This document shows, piece after piece, positions 35,311 through 48,302 of a DNA stretch of 64,000 nt. Under the pieces are notes generated by a model, which worked only from the letters and a program-made list of their open reading frames with translations, was not told the DNA's origin and made no database searches. Every line of letters begins with the position of its first letter. Positions within the stretch are counted from its first letter, which is position 1. The translations under genes were made by a program, and so were the position numbers. Source of the stretch: Malurus cyaneus samueli (Eukaryota > Chordata > Aves > Passeriformes > Maluridae); assembly GCA_009741485.1 (NCBI GenBank), contig VKON01000103.1:81039-145038 (forward strand), read 5' to 3'.

Positions 35311-38300
35311 AGCTCCTGATAGCACAGGAGGAGCAGAGGGTGGCAGTTGTGTCCTGACCTGGAAAGGAAATGCACAGATTCTTCTCACTTGAGTCGCTTC
35401 TCTGCCCTAAGTGTGGGTTGAGTGCTCTTTTTAGCGTGGCACAGTTCTTGGGGGCTGTTAAACACAGCACTAATGGCCATCAGCAGAACCCAAGTTCGTT
35501 CCCTTTCAATCCTCCTGATTATTTTTCAGGAGGTTATTAAAAAAAAATCTGAAAGGAAAACACACCTGCTAGGTGAAGACAGTTATTCAAGTATCAGGAG
35601 AAAACCTCCTCCATGTGCACTGTAATAAAGCAAAGACTCTTAAATAAGACTTCCTGACTTGCATAATAATGGAACACAATTTACTATGGAAACAGCATCA
35701 ATGTAACTAAGGAAACCTTCATGTCTGATGGTGAAGGATGAGGAAATGGTACATCAAGTGCTTCAATCACTGCTTTAAAACTATAATTGTGTCAGTCAGA
35801 TTGAGAACACATTATGTGTTCTTTTGCACCATCTGCCCAACAATCAATTGAACTTAGGCTGAAAGTGATGGAAAAGCAGCCCTCAGTAACTTGAGAATAT
35901 GACATTTATCACATTTAATACCTACTGAAGAAAATGTCTGTTAATAAAAGGGTGCACTAAAAATATAATGGAGAATTTCTTTGGGTTCTCTCTCTTCATT
36001 TTTTTGTATAAACTGTCAATGGAATGCTACCATCTGCATGTCAATGTGTAATGTCTTTTAATGATTGGATGCTAAATAGTCATTTTTTCACATTTATAGC
36101 TTGTCAAAGGCAAAATCTCTTTGATAAGCCATTGTCGGCCTGATGGACGTTGAACTTTTTGGTCTTTAATTGTAGCATTGTTTCGTTCTTAGACTTCTAT
36201 GCAATCAACTTATTTACAAGACATGTAAAAGTAAGTATTTCTCTGTTGTAAAATCTTAATAAGAGTTGAACTTGAACCATCCGCTGGAGGAGTTGAACTG
36301 TTTGCTGTCTTTATTGTAGATGTGTCTTAGATTCATTAACATTTACAGAGAAAAGTATTTTTTTGTAATCTTAATAAGATGACAACACTAACAGTTAATC
36401 CTGAATTATTTTAATGGAAGCATGGACAAATGTTCCACATGGTGATCAGTGCATTTCCAGATCACTCACCAGGACTAGTAGAGTGCAAGTCACAGAACCC
36501 TGTGCTGAGCACAAAGAATGGTCATTGGAGCCACTAAGTTTTCCTCTACACAACAGGAACTTTTCTCTGAGAGAAAAGTCCATTTGCAAATTTTCCTTGT
36601 GTTTTAATAGGTCATCTCTGTATCACAGTGACTTCACAATATGGAAAAAAACCTTTTTCCTGTGAACGTGACATTCTTAACAATTTTGTTTTGCCTATGA
36701 TGCCTGTCAAAAATGAACTCCAGAGGGATGGGGTGGGAGGAGTCCTAAAATCAATATGGAGAGAAATCTCACTCTAGGAATCTAATCTGAGTGACATCTT
36801 CATCTTACTATTATAAATAAGAAGGGAAAGATTCTCTAAAAGTAAGAAAACCAAGTGAAGCTCTGCTGATTTGTCAGCCAGGGTCAGTCCTTACTGTGTG
36901 CATGAAACTTGTTCAAGGAATGAGGAGATGGACGTTCTGTGTCCTCTGTTCTACAGTGTGGGTGCTGAAAACAAAGTATTCTTTGTGGCAGACAAAAGTA
37001 AAAATGACTGCATGTTGCCTCACCATGCAGAATACCAAATACAATAGAAATAGGAGAAGCTCCTTTTCATTTTGTAACTTCAATGGTCAACTTCTAAAGT
37101 TCTGTAAGTTCTCATTTTTTCACTTGAGAGGGAGTAATAGCTGTGGAAGGTATACCTTTGTGTCCAAAAGCAAGATTGAAATCGTGACTCTCTTACCTTT
37201 TCATGTGCTATCTGTGACGTGAAAGGCTTCATCTGAAAGGGCATTTCATTAAAATAGGTTCTTGGTGTTTCTGAGCAGTCTCAATTATAAAATATTGCAG
37301 TTCTCTAACTATCAGCAGCAGTGATGCCTCCATCAGTGGTGTTAAGCCTCCTTTAGCCTCCATCTGTGTTCTCTTTCAGCCCTGCTTGATATTTATCTGC
37401 AGGAAGGGAAAAAAGCAAGCAGCCTTGACAATAGCATCGTGCAGGATTTCAGTGGCGATTCCGGTTTCTCCTGGCACTGACACAAGTTACAAGGTGACAT
37501 TTGTGGCAAAATCTGTGCTTCTCCCACCTAATGAATTGAAATAGTAATTGCAGTTGTAGAGTTTAGAGGTTTTCCCTGGGGTTTTAATTATTTGTCCTCA
37601 CTTGGCATAGTATTTTACTACAGTTAGGTTTTATCTGATTTAGCTGCCTAACGAACCTGTTGGAACTTGTAAAACATGCAGGTATTCTTAATGGTGGTGG
37701 GAAGGGAAACAGGAAGGAGAGAGAGGATTTTAGGGAAATCCTTACTTTTTAAAAGGCAACTGAAAACAAACTCTAAAGATGATTTTTTCTTTTGCAGTTC
37801 TAAAAATTTGAGATGATTTAGGTCTCAGAACTCTTTTCTGTAAAGAATCACCATACATTTAATAATGCTACTGTATATTAATCTGATTTGGAGCATCATT
37901 CTTCTAATGAACAGATACAGTCAAAGATTTATTTCTGTAATAGGAAATAGTCAAATTCATGTACTCTTATATACATGAGGCTATGAAGTCTTCTGTGGAA
38001 GGTGATAAAACCCCTCATTGTTAACATTAGAACGACAAAAGTATAAAATAAATTCTGGCAGAACCTCCTCCTCCCTTCCCCAGAGATTTTGGGAATGCTG
38101 TGTGGACCCCTCATCCCTGTTGTTTTTGAGTGCTGTCGGAATATGGTGGTCTAATTGCTCTCAATAACTCTCTGTGGTCTCTGCAGTTTGGGATGTGTCA
38201 GTTGGTGTTACCATCTCAGGTGAGCCCTTCTGTGGATTGGAGTGGCTGTATTGCTCTACATTGATAATTCTGGACTGAATTCTGGGTTATGAATTATTCT

Positions 38301-41300
38301 ACTGGAATTCACAATTCAGCTCCTTGTCCAATAAGCAAAGCAAGGAAATGCAGAGTGTGTTCAACGGAGTGATGTTCTCCAACAGTGCAGGAACCTTTTA
38401 TCTGATTGATATGAAAGATTCTTTCTTTTTATCCATGAAGATGGATAGGAATCGTGTGACATCATATGTCTTGATTTAGGGTATTTATTAAATCTGGCTT
38501 AAAGGTTGAAAGTAAATACTTCAATTATTTTCTAAAAGCTTAGGATTTTGAGCTACAGGAAGAGTGGAGGTTTTTCCCCTTTCTGACTGTTTGTGCTTAG
38601 TTTTGTTTTGAAAGCATGATAGATTTCTGCAGTTTCAGAAATTCTTGTTAATATCCTACATGGTTGTGAACTTGGATTATTTTTTTTTCTAAATTAGTCC
38701 ACAGATTCTTTCTTTTTTACTGCAAGCAAGCATGTTTTTTGACTGGTTTCTTTTATTTCACTCTAAGAATGCCAAGGCTTTAGAAGTAACACAGCATTAA
38801 AAGTTCCACATCACTAGAAAGTAGTTGAAGTTACAAGGTAATCAAATAGTATATTGATTTTTTTTTTCTTTAAATAAAATGTCTTCTTCCCAAGAAATAA
38901 CCTTTCTGTAGAAAAGCTTGCAGGGGAGGGGGAACACATCCAGCTTTTAGGCAAAGGATTTAAATGCTTTTCATCTTTGTGGAAAGGAAAGAAATTAATA
39001 TTTCTCAATGAGTTATTAATTGTATTTGTGCTGATATTGCCTAAGGTAATGGTATTTAAGGAAATCATGAAATTATTTTAGCCACATTTGTGTGTCTAAA
39101 TTTGTGTAAATTAGTATTTTCTTTGTGGTAGAGATTAGTGTGAAATATTTTCTGCTCCCTATTGTACAATATATTCTCCAGCCATTGGCCAGCAATTAAT
39201 ATTTTGTCTTCCTGTGACAATGCTGGAGATAAATTGGGATCTGTGAACCAATGGAGATATTTCACTGCACATACCCTCACTGCAGAGAAGAAAGAATCTT
39301 CTTGCTCTCTGCTGGATTGACGTGTGCTGCCTCATTTACACAAAACAGAACGAAGAGAATATAATAACGAAAATATCGTGGAGATATTCCTGGGCTCTTT
39401 GACACACACAGTGAAGTGGAAAATAAGCTTTAATGAAGGAAGCTGGCAGCACTTTGCTTTTACTCCTCCTTTGGTGGATGTCACAGCCATGAGGTTATTT
39501 GCTTCAAGATAATTACAGAAACAACACCCCCCAATAAAGGCAAATTACTTCCCATAATTCCAATAACAAAAAATAACAAAGAAAGAAAATATATTATAAA
39601 AATGAGTCCAGGAGGACTGGCTCACTTTTAGAAACAGTTTTCTTAGGGCTTGGCATTTATTTCACCCTTGAAGATTTAAGGATATTTAACTTCTCTGTTC
39701 AGGCCTTGTAAAAAGGACCTTGAAATTGAACTCTAAAGATGGTACATGATATCAGTTTGACTTTGCTGAAAATCACAACAAATCTGAGTTGCTAGAACTG
39801 CAAAAGAGTCATTGCCTATTTCACAAGTTCTTTTCTTTGCCACAAACTGGCCATAAAACATGTTCCCAAACAGATGTCCAATTACAAACCACCAAATTCA
39901 CCTCATTGCTGTGCTGAGTGTTTCAAATGCCATTTGATTATCAGAATGTGTTGGAGTTCACTCACAAGCATGAAAACTTGTGCTGGGAGAAATGGGAAAT
40001 GATGAGTTTGTGTTCAGAGTTGCAGAGCAAACACGAGGTCTGTTTAATGAAATCCCAATGATAATAACTCCCAAATATACTTGCCTGTTTTTCCTATAAT
40101 CAAAATGGCAGCTAGAATTATTACTGCTCCTCAGCTAGCAGTGTGTTCTGCAGGCTGGCATCACTGAGTTCTGCAGATATTTCACGAATATTTGATGATG
40201 AGTCATCCTCAGAACACAGAATTGTAATGAAATAATGCTTGGCATGTGATAGATAAATCCAAGTTAAAACTGGTGGAAAATGTTTGAGCTGGGAAGGTTA
40301 CATTAAAACATCATTTGGGGTTTGGATTTTTTCCCAAGTCTTTTACAGCAAAGCAAAATAAAATTAATATCACCAAAAAAAAAAAAAAAAAAAAAACCCA
40401 AAAAACCCCAGATTAGATGCTTCTCTTTAGTACTTCCAGTCCTTCCCCTGAGATTAAAAACCAAAGCATAGAGCTGCATCCTGTGCCCCAGGTGAACACC
40501 TATTACTGAATGTACCATTTATTGTGCCTTGGTTTTCCCTTTGCTTACAGGTTGAGTTGTTTTCCTGTCTTTCCCCATAATCCTCCACCTTCAGTCTGCC
40601 ATTTGCTCTTTAAATCTCACTGCAAAAGGTGACAATGTTGTTTTTATAGATGGTTTACCATCAGTGCGCGTGATTCCTGTTCTGTGTCCACTTTTCCTGA
40701 GAGACCTCAGTGGGTGTTTCCAAAAGCAGGAGGAGGCTCTGACACAGCCCACATCAGTGGCAGAGGCAAAGCTTTGCTGGGCAGATCTGCAGCTCCTTCC
40801 AAAGCCCGGCCAAAGAACAGGAGCTGGTGAGGCAGCCCAGGGCAGGGCAGGCGGGAGGGTGTTTAAATAACACCAGCCTTGGACAGAATTCTGCTGTTAA
40901 AATTACATATATTTACCATCTCCGGAGAAACGCGTCTGCTGCAGTTTCTGCACTTACGGATGTCTGTATTGCACTTTGCTCACCAACAGCTACGTAGAAA
41001 CACCATCTGAGTGATGTTTAGTGAAATTTGTGTTTAGCACAGTGCTGTTCGTGGATGTCAGGCTGCCACTGCCTGAAGATAGATGTCAGCTACACTATTC
41101 TGCTGATGGCTGAAGATTCCATCTTCACAGGGCAAATCAGCTGCTTGTTTCTTTAGATGACTTGGAGGTGTTACTGACTGCTGGTTACTTATTCTGTGAG
41201 TCAACATGCTGTGAGCTGAACTTAGAGAAGCAAAAAAAATCCATGCCCTTTCTTGTCCTGACTGTGTAAAAGTAGGTGATTTTTAAAAAAAGAAATATTT

Positions 41301-43878
41301 TTCTTAGTGTACAGGCTGCTGTAGACTAACGAAGGAATAAACAGTTTTATATTTTTCTGACATCCGGTATGAATTTGCAATGGGAGTCCTGTTATTTTCT
41401 GAGCTTGACTGGAAAAGACAATACCAGGAAGGGTGAAACACTTCAGCCACATTTAAAAAATTTAAATTCTCACTTGCACTTGTCCTGTCAAAAAAGCTTT
41501 GGCATTTTTGTAATCTTGTCATGTGATCGTTACAGTGAGAGCAGTGGGTTATGAACTGCTGGGTGCCTGTTACAATGTGTTTGGTTGCTTTTATTTGGCT
41601 TAAAGAGTTGTGGATGGTGTGTGTGTGTTGTGCTGATAAAAATGCAAGCTGTAAATTAGCTGTAAATAACATGCAGTGGAGCCTAGATCCAGCTGTAGGT
41701 GAAACCAGCTTCTAGACTGGAAATCTTCCAAATTATGTAACAGCATTTTTTTCTATCTCTGGTTGCCCAACCAGAGACATCCAATGAAAGTTTCTTCTCA
41801 CTTCAATACTTCACATGGCTGAGTGCCACCTCAGCTTTCCTTGAACACCTCCCCCAGCCTGAGAGCCTATTCCAAAAGCTGATCACCCTTTCTGGGAAAA
41901 AGTTCTTCCTAAAGTCGAACCAAAACCTTCCCTGGCACAGCTTCAAACCCTTTGGTGCATCTGCTCCCTCTCCCTGGCCACCAGAGAATTCAGCACTGAC
42001 CTGCAGGCACTACAGGAAGCTGTGCCAGTGAGTGCTGCTCAGTTTTAGGATATTTGAGGGGGGCTCTCTTTATCCTTTCATCCTTCCATTAAAGAAGAAG
42101 CAGCAGTGCAGCCAAGACCTGCTGGTTCATATCACAGACATTTTGTATAAAAAGTGACATAAAGAAAGGTAAGAAATACCTTTTCTTCGTTAGGCTGGAA
42201 AAGCTGGAAGATGTTTGTTCTGGAGGAGCTCTCTCACCTTTGCAAGGCAGTTGAGGGATGGCTGCTTTGGCAGCAGGAGAATCTCAAGGACCCTGCAGGC
42301 CTAAAGCCCTCAAGGCAGAGGCAAATGGAACTCGAAATACCAGAAGTTGTGTTCTGAAGGCTAAGATTGGACACTTGTGCAGAGAGAGAAGGAGCACAGG
42401 CTGCCCGCTGAACACGTCTGAGGGAATGTGGCACAGAAGGGACACACAGAGAATGTGCCACAGTCCTTGAGAACGGGAGACTGACAGGAAACCTCATTGC
42501 AGGTCCATGTTTTCCTAAAATCTGTACCAAGTGAAGACCAAACGAATCTCTAGAAGGCTGAGGTGAAGGTGCTACACAAATGTGAGTGGTCAGCACCACA
42601 AGAGATTCCCTGTGCAGCTCATCAGAGCAGCTCTGCTCTGGGCCGGGGCTTCTGTTCGCATTCTTGGAGCAGTGGGATAGTCCAGGCCTAACCAAATAAA
42701 CCTTCACTCTCCTCTCCTGCTGTGAGAGCTGTTCTAATACCAACTGGACTGAAAGCTTCTTTGCTGTGCAATCATTGTTTAAAAGTGGCACAAGGCTTTC
42801 TTTTCTGTTTGTGTGGTGGTGCTGGTTGTGTTTCTTATGCAGTGAAGGGATCAGTATAAAAAGGAACTCCTGGACATCACCAAATCCTTTAAAAACCAAC
42901 CAAATAAAGACACTTCTAAAGCAGAATAGCTTTTCATCTATCTAAGAAAAAGGATTAATTGCTAACATACTCTGAGTATTTTAAGGTGAATTGTTTGCTT
43001 AAGCTGTGGCTGCAGTATCTGATGAAAGGTTCACACAGAAAATTGTTTCAGCCGTCTCCAATTCTAGAATCTGTGTTTCAGCTGAATTACATACTTGGAT
43101 ATAAATTTGGCAAAAGAGCATCAGCAGAGGCTTTTGTGCATTTACTCTAACCACTGGCTGAAGCACAAATGGCCAAATCTCATTTTTAAAATTATTTGGA
43201 TGATGTTGATTGGGAAATGGAAGAGTTAAACCAAATTATTTCACCAGCACTGTCCTTCGATGGGTCTGTCCTACCTGAATTAAACCAGTAAAGCAGAATC
43301 AAACAATTTTTTTATAATTTCTGGTTGAAAACTAACACAAACCTACAGAAGAAATGAATTATTTTAACCACCAATTTGGATTAAAAAGGACAATTATTTT
43401 AATGTTGCATTTTCTCTGATCTCTGCTTGGAGTTTACAGTCACTCTACGTATTCTGAGGTTCTACCCTTCTAAGCCTCAGTAGCAATCTCATTTATCTCT
43501 CTTTACTCTGGCATAATGCTCCTGAATGCTTCAGTGTCAATTGCTCTGAAACAATATGAAGAACCAAGCCTTCAGAAAAGAGAGAATTAGGAAGAAATAA
43601 TCACTCTCTATCTTGCAGGGGTGGAGGAAAAGGTTTATTGCAGATTTGTAGGCTTCTTTTAAAGAATTTCTGTCTAGTAAAAGTAGTTCTCTAATGAGCA
43701 GTTGAAGGAAGTCACTTTGCACCTATTAACTGATTTTTTTGTTTGAGACTCAGAGAACATGGATAATGATGATAGTTGATGCTGGATTTAATTGGTAGTT
43801 GGGCTGCAAAGCCTTCCCAGGATTTTGCTCTCCAAAGGCTCTTGGCACCCATTGTGCTTAAGGAGAAGCTCCATCATG
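35311..43878 (-). repeat. Right arm of inverted repeat, probable assembly artefact
   Basis: Reverse complement of 26082-34650 with scattered single-base and short indels, including homopolymer length changes (for example the T-tract region at 40376-40400). The sum of matched coordinates falls from 70059 at 38114 to 70016 at 40518, 69972 at 42692 and 69960 at 43878. The right arm is therefore about 1.7 percent shorter over that span. A garbled partial duplication lies at 36090-36380. The arm runs directly into a 25-N gap. No gene is present. The small open frames mirror those in the left arm. Confidence 0.85.
41819..41990 (-). mobile_element. CR1 fragment, inverted copy
   Basis: Reverse complement of the CR1 tail at 27990-28172, present only because it lies within the duplicated arm. 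It should not be counted as an independent insertion. Confidence 0.75.
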
Positions 43879-43903
43879 NNNNNNNNNNNNNNNNNNNNNN
43901 NNN
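43879..43903. other. Assembly gap of 25 Ns
   Basis: Exactly 25 unknown bases separating the right arm from the noisy 19-bp minisatellite. A 744-codon open frame that appears to cross this gap is spurious. Confidence 0.99.
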
Positions 43904-46152
43904 GATGGAGCACTCACTCAAGCAGCCTGGGTCCCTCAGCGTGGGGTCACTTCAAGCAGCTCGGGGTCAACTCAAGCACCGGCCTCGGGACACTCAAGCA
44001 GCTCTCGGGACACTCAGCACCCTGGGTCACTCAGCTACTTGGGTCACTCAGCAGCTCTGGGGTCACTCGCATCAGCCTGGGGTCACTCAGCAGCCTGGGG
44101 TCACTCAGCAGCCCTGGGGACACCTGGCACTCAGGCAGCTCTGGGGTTCACTCAGCAGCTCTGGGGACACTCAGCGCTCGGGTCCACTCAGCACCTCTGG
44201 GGCACTGCAGCCGAGCACCTGGGGCACTCAGCAGCTCTGGGGAGTCACTCCAGCAGCCCTGGGCACTCGCAGCTCTGGGTCACTCAGCAGCCCTGGGCAC
44301 TCACTCTCAGCTCTGGGGTCACTCAGCAGCCTGGGACACTCAGCAGCTCGGGGCATGTCACTCCAGACAGCCTCTGGGTCACTCAGCAGCCTGGGTCACT
44401 CAGCAGAGACTCTGGGGTCACTCAGAGCCCTGGGGATCACTCAGCAGCTCTGGCACTCACTCAGCAGCTCTGGGGTCACTCAGCAGCTCTGGGGATCACT
44501 CAGCAGCCCCTGGGCATCAGCGCTTGGGGTCACTCATCTCAGCAGCTCTGGGTCACTCAGCAGCCTGGGTCACACGCTTGTCACTCAGCAGCCCTGGGGA
44601 CACTCAGCAGCTCTGGGGTCGCACTCAACCTCAGCACTCTGGGGCACTCAGCAGCTGGGGTCACTCAGCACCCGGGGTCAGCACTCAGCAGCCTCTGGGG
44701 ATCCACTCGCAGCTCTGGGTCACAGCAGCTACTGGAGGTCACTCATCAAGCAGCTCTGGCGGTCACTCAGTCAGCTCCCTGGGGACACTCACTCAGCAGC
44801 CCTGGGGTTCAACTCGGCAGCTCCTGGGGTTCACTCACCTCCAGCAGCTCTGGGCGTCATCGCGTCACTCAGCAGCCTGGGGACTCAGCAGCTCTGGGAC
44901 TCACTCAGCACTGGGCTACAGCTGGGGACTCTCAGGCTCGGGGTCATCAGCCTGACACTCAGCAGCTCTGGCCTCAGAGCCCGGGTAACGCACCAGCAGC
45001 TCTGGTATAGCGCTGGGGTCACTCACTCAGCAGTCTGGAGGACAGCAAGCTGGGGCACTGCAGTCACTCGGCAGCCAATCGCGGTCATGCCAGCGTTCGG
45101 GGTCACTCAGCAGCTCTGGGGATCAGCACTTCAGCAGCTCTGGGTCACTCACTCCAGCAGCTTCTGGGGACACTCAGCAGCTCTGGGTCACTCAGCAGCC
45201 CTGGGGACACTCAGCAGCTCTGGGTCATCAGTTGTGGGGCAGCTCTGGGACACTCAGCAGCTCTGGGTCACTCAGCAGCTCTGGGGTCACTCACGAGCTC
45301 TGGGGTCATCAGAGCTCTGGGTCACTCAGCAGCTCTGGGGACACTCAGCAGCTCTGGCGTCACTCCACGTCAGCAGCTCTGGGGTCACTCAGCGAGCTCT
45401 GGGGTCACTCAGCAGCTCTGGGGACACTCAGCAGCTCTGGGGTCACTCTCAGCAGCTTGGAGCACTCCAGCCCTGGGGACACTCAGCAGCTGGGTCAGCT
45501 CCCTCAGCCTCCTGGGGACACTCAGCAGCTCTGGGGTCACTCAGCAGTGGGGACACTCAGCAGCTCTGGGGCACTCAGCAGCTCTGGCGGTCACTCAGAG
45601 CCCTGGGACACTCTGCAGCTCTGGGTCACTCAGCAGCTCTGGGGACCTCAGCAGCTCTGGGCTCACTCAGCAGCCCTGGGGACAGCTCAGCAGCTCTGGG
45701 TCAGCTCATCCGTCAGTCTGGGGTCACTCAGCAGCCCTGGGGACACTCAGCGCTCTGGGGTCAGCTCATTCAGCACGCGTCTGGGGACACTCAGCAGCTT
45801 GGGGACACTTCAGCGCCTCTGGGACGACTTCAGCAGCAGCTCGGGGCACTCAGCAGCCTGGGACACAGCACCTGGCATCGAGCTTGGGTCACTCAGTCAG
45901 CAGCTCTGGGGACACTCACTCAGCAGCTCTGGGCTCACTCAGCCAGCCTGGGGCAACACTCAGCAGTCTGGGGTCATACGAGCAGCTCTGGGGACATACA
46001 GCGGCCCTGATGACGACTCAGCAGCCCTGGGGTCACTCAGCAGCTCTGGGGACACTCAGCAGCCCTGGGGACACTCTTCAGCCCGGCTGGAAGCAGCTCT
46101 GGGGACACTCAGCAGCCCTGGGGACACTCTTCAGCCCGGCTGGAAGCAGCTC
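43904..46152. repeat. 19-bp minisatellite, long and error-rich
   Basis: Same unit as at 34651, in plus orientation (CACTCAGCAGCTCTGGGGT). From 43904 to about 46010 units are heavily broken by one- to three-base insertions and deletions. The last 140 bp are clean and contain an exact 40-bp duplication starting at 46060 and 46113. The erratic indels shift all frames, so open frames here have no meaning. This is the likely true right-hand continuation of the array that starts at 34651. Confidence 0.9.
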
Positions 46153-47303
46153 CTGGCTGCACAGACCTGCCCAAGGCAGAGGAAAGCAGGAGAAAGGCTG
46201 CAGCACTGCAGGAGCAGAGATCAGACAGATGTGCCTCCCTCAGCCATGCGGTGAGATAAACCCTGTCACAGCCGTTCCTGTGCATTCTTCAGCATCTGGC
46301 AGCATCTGGCAGCATCTGGCAGCTTTGGGGATTTGGGCAAGCACCTAGGAAGGGAGAGAACAGGTCACAGCTGAAGAAAGGCTTCCAGAAGCAAGGAACA
46401 GATGTGGCCAACACCCTGAGAGAGCATGCCTGACCGCTACCAAACCAGATGTTTCTTGTTCAAAACACAACTCACTGAGTGGTTCTGCATGTCCATCACA
46501 ACTGGATGGCTCAGACTGACAAAAATTTGTAAGCAGAAAAAAGAAAGGTGAGCTGAGAAAGCCCTGTAAAAAGATGAGTTTTGCTGAGGTAAATGAATAT
46601 GCCACAGTTTTATATGAATATAAGCCAACTCTATGAGACTCATTTAAAATAATCCCACATTCAGCTTTATGACAACCTGTGACCTCCAGGCCTTGCATCA
46701 GTAGGTGGCTCAAGTAGGCTGAATAAGGAGAAAAATCCATAAAATATTTGATTTTTCTAGCTCAGAGCTTTGGCCACATGCCCAGCGAGCTCTCAATTAT
46801 TTTAAGCCATTCAGCTACAGCAATGAAAATATCTCCTCATTAATAAGAACTAGATGTTTAAGTGCCAGGTTAGAGTCTTAGGAAGAACAGAATACCTCCA
46901 ATTTGCTGACAAAAGAAAAACCTGGAATTTGACCTTTGCTCCTCCCCTGAGCACGATCAAGATGCTCTCACCAGAACTGTGAGACTGAGAGACTTCCCCC
47001 AGTGCATGGTGACCATCACTGTCAGCAGCACTGACACGGATGCTGAGCATTTACTAACAACTTGGCCAAGAGCAGGAGCCTCTCACAAGGAATCCTGGAA
47101 TTTTGTTCATGCTCAATGTTGGGTGGTTTCAAATCTGTACACATCTTGCATACTGCAGACCTTCCTGCTTTCTTTCAACTCTGTACTTCTCTGCAACCTC
47201 TGTCTCTGTTTTGTGCCAGATTTCAAGTGACCAAATGCCACTGACAGCGTGGAATTCCTTCTCTTCAAGTTTGAGCACAACTTATTTGGTGATTGCATTG
47301 CAC
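46153..47303. other. No gene recognised
   Basis: Single-copy sequence. A perfect 10-bp triplication (AGCATCTGGC) occupies 46291-46320. No coding or RNA feature is supported. Confidence 0.55.
46291..46322. repeat. 10-bp direct repeat, three copies
   Basis: AGCATCTGGC repeated three times in perfect tandem, followed by AGCTTTGG. Confidence 0.9.
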
Positions 47304-47672
47304 CATAGAATAGTTGAGGTTGAAAAAGGCCTCAAAGCTGATCAGGTCCAGTTGTTAACCCAGCACTGCCACGTTCACCAGGTGCACATGCCCGTGGTTT
47401 TTGAGCACTTCCAGGGATGGTGATCCCACCACTTTCCTGGGCATCCTGTTGCAGTGCCTGACAATGCTTTTGCTGAAGAAATTTTCCCTAATATCCAGCC
47501 TAAAGTTCACCAGCACAACTTGAGGCCATTTCCTGCTATCCTGTCACTTGTCACCTGGGAGAAGAGACTGAGCCTCAGCGACTCCATCCTCCTGTAGAGA
47601 GTGAAAGGTCTCTCCTGAGCCTCCTTTTCTCCAGACCAAACACCCCCAGCTCCCTCAGCTGCTCCTCTGAAT
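47304..47672 (-). mobile_element. CR1 LINE 3' end, antisense
   Basis: Begins with CATAGAATAGTTGAGGTTGA, the complement of the typical CR1 terminus (ATTCTATG). It then passes through CACTTCCAGGGATGGTGATC, AATTTTCCCTAATATCCAGC, CTCCTTTTCTCCAGACCAAA and CAGCTCCCTCAGCTGCTCCT. The order and orientation match a 5'-truncated CR1 inserted on the minus strand. Divergence looks moderate. Confidence 0.9.
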
Positions 47673-48302
47673 TGGAAAGCAGCAGAATACAACATCAGCC
47701 ACCTTCCAGAAAGGATCTCAGGCTATTCCTAGATGCAGTGTTTGCATCTTGTGCCTCATGACTTGCAGCTATTGTTTTCTATTCCACAGGAAGGGGCAAA
47801 GATAAAAACACCCCCTTCTTTTAAGGGGATGAAGCCAATCCAAAATGAACAGGTCACAAGGCAGATTTCATGCCCAAGTAAAGGCAAAGCCAGACAAGAA
47901 TTTGGGCAAGAGAAGAACACATTAACTCCAGGTTCTGCAGACTTACTAAGTTTTACGGTACAGCTTAGCTAAAACTAAGAACCTTAAGAGTGCCTGCATT
48001 TTCATTGCTATAGGATATCGTCAGCTGCAAGAGATGACACAAACAGTGGGTGCATTGTCCAGAATGTCATCAGCTGACACCAAGGTGAAAACACAACTGC
48101 AGCCCAAGAAACAGCACTGGCTCCATCAAACACCCGGGCACCTGGACAGGGGTTCACTCTGACAGTGCTTGTTCCAATAGGGAACATTTCTGTCCATGAT
48201 GTTCTCTGTGCTTTCAGAAAGCTGCAGTTTCCCTTAATGAAGAAAAGCTTCCCTTCACCTCCTGCTAAAAAGATCCCCAAAGATATGTTAATTTTTCTTT
48301 AA
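47673..48302. other. No gene recognised
   Basis: Single-copy sequence between the CR1 and the unassigned open segment at 48303. Nothing recognised. Confidence 0.5.

Noticed and set aside
34741..35470. Three overlapping minus-strand frames of 200-240 codons
   Set aside because: They are translations of the inverted 19-bp minisatellite, with no domain and the same composition in all frames.
26082..43878. Biological palindrome, ampliconic sex-chromosome-like structure or foldback transposon
   Set aside because: There are no terminal transposon features or target duplications. One arm shows sequencing-type indels and abuts an N gap. An artefact explains all of this more simply.
43776..46254. 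Long open frames, one of 744 codons containing unknown residues
   Set aside because: The frame begins in the duplicated arm, crosses the 25-N gap and continues through a noisy 19-bp array. Frame continuity across unknown bases and random indels is meaningless.
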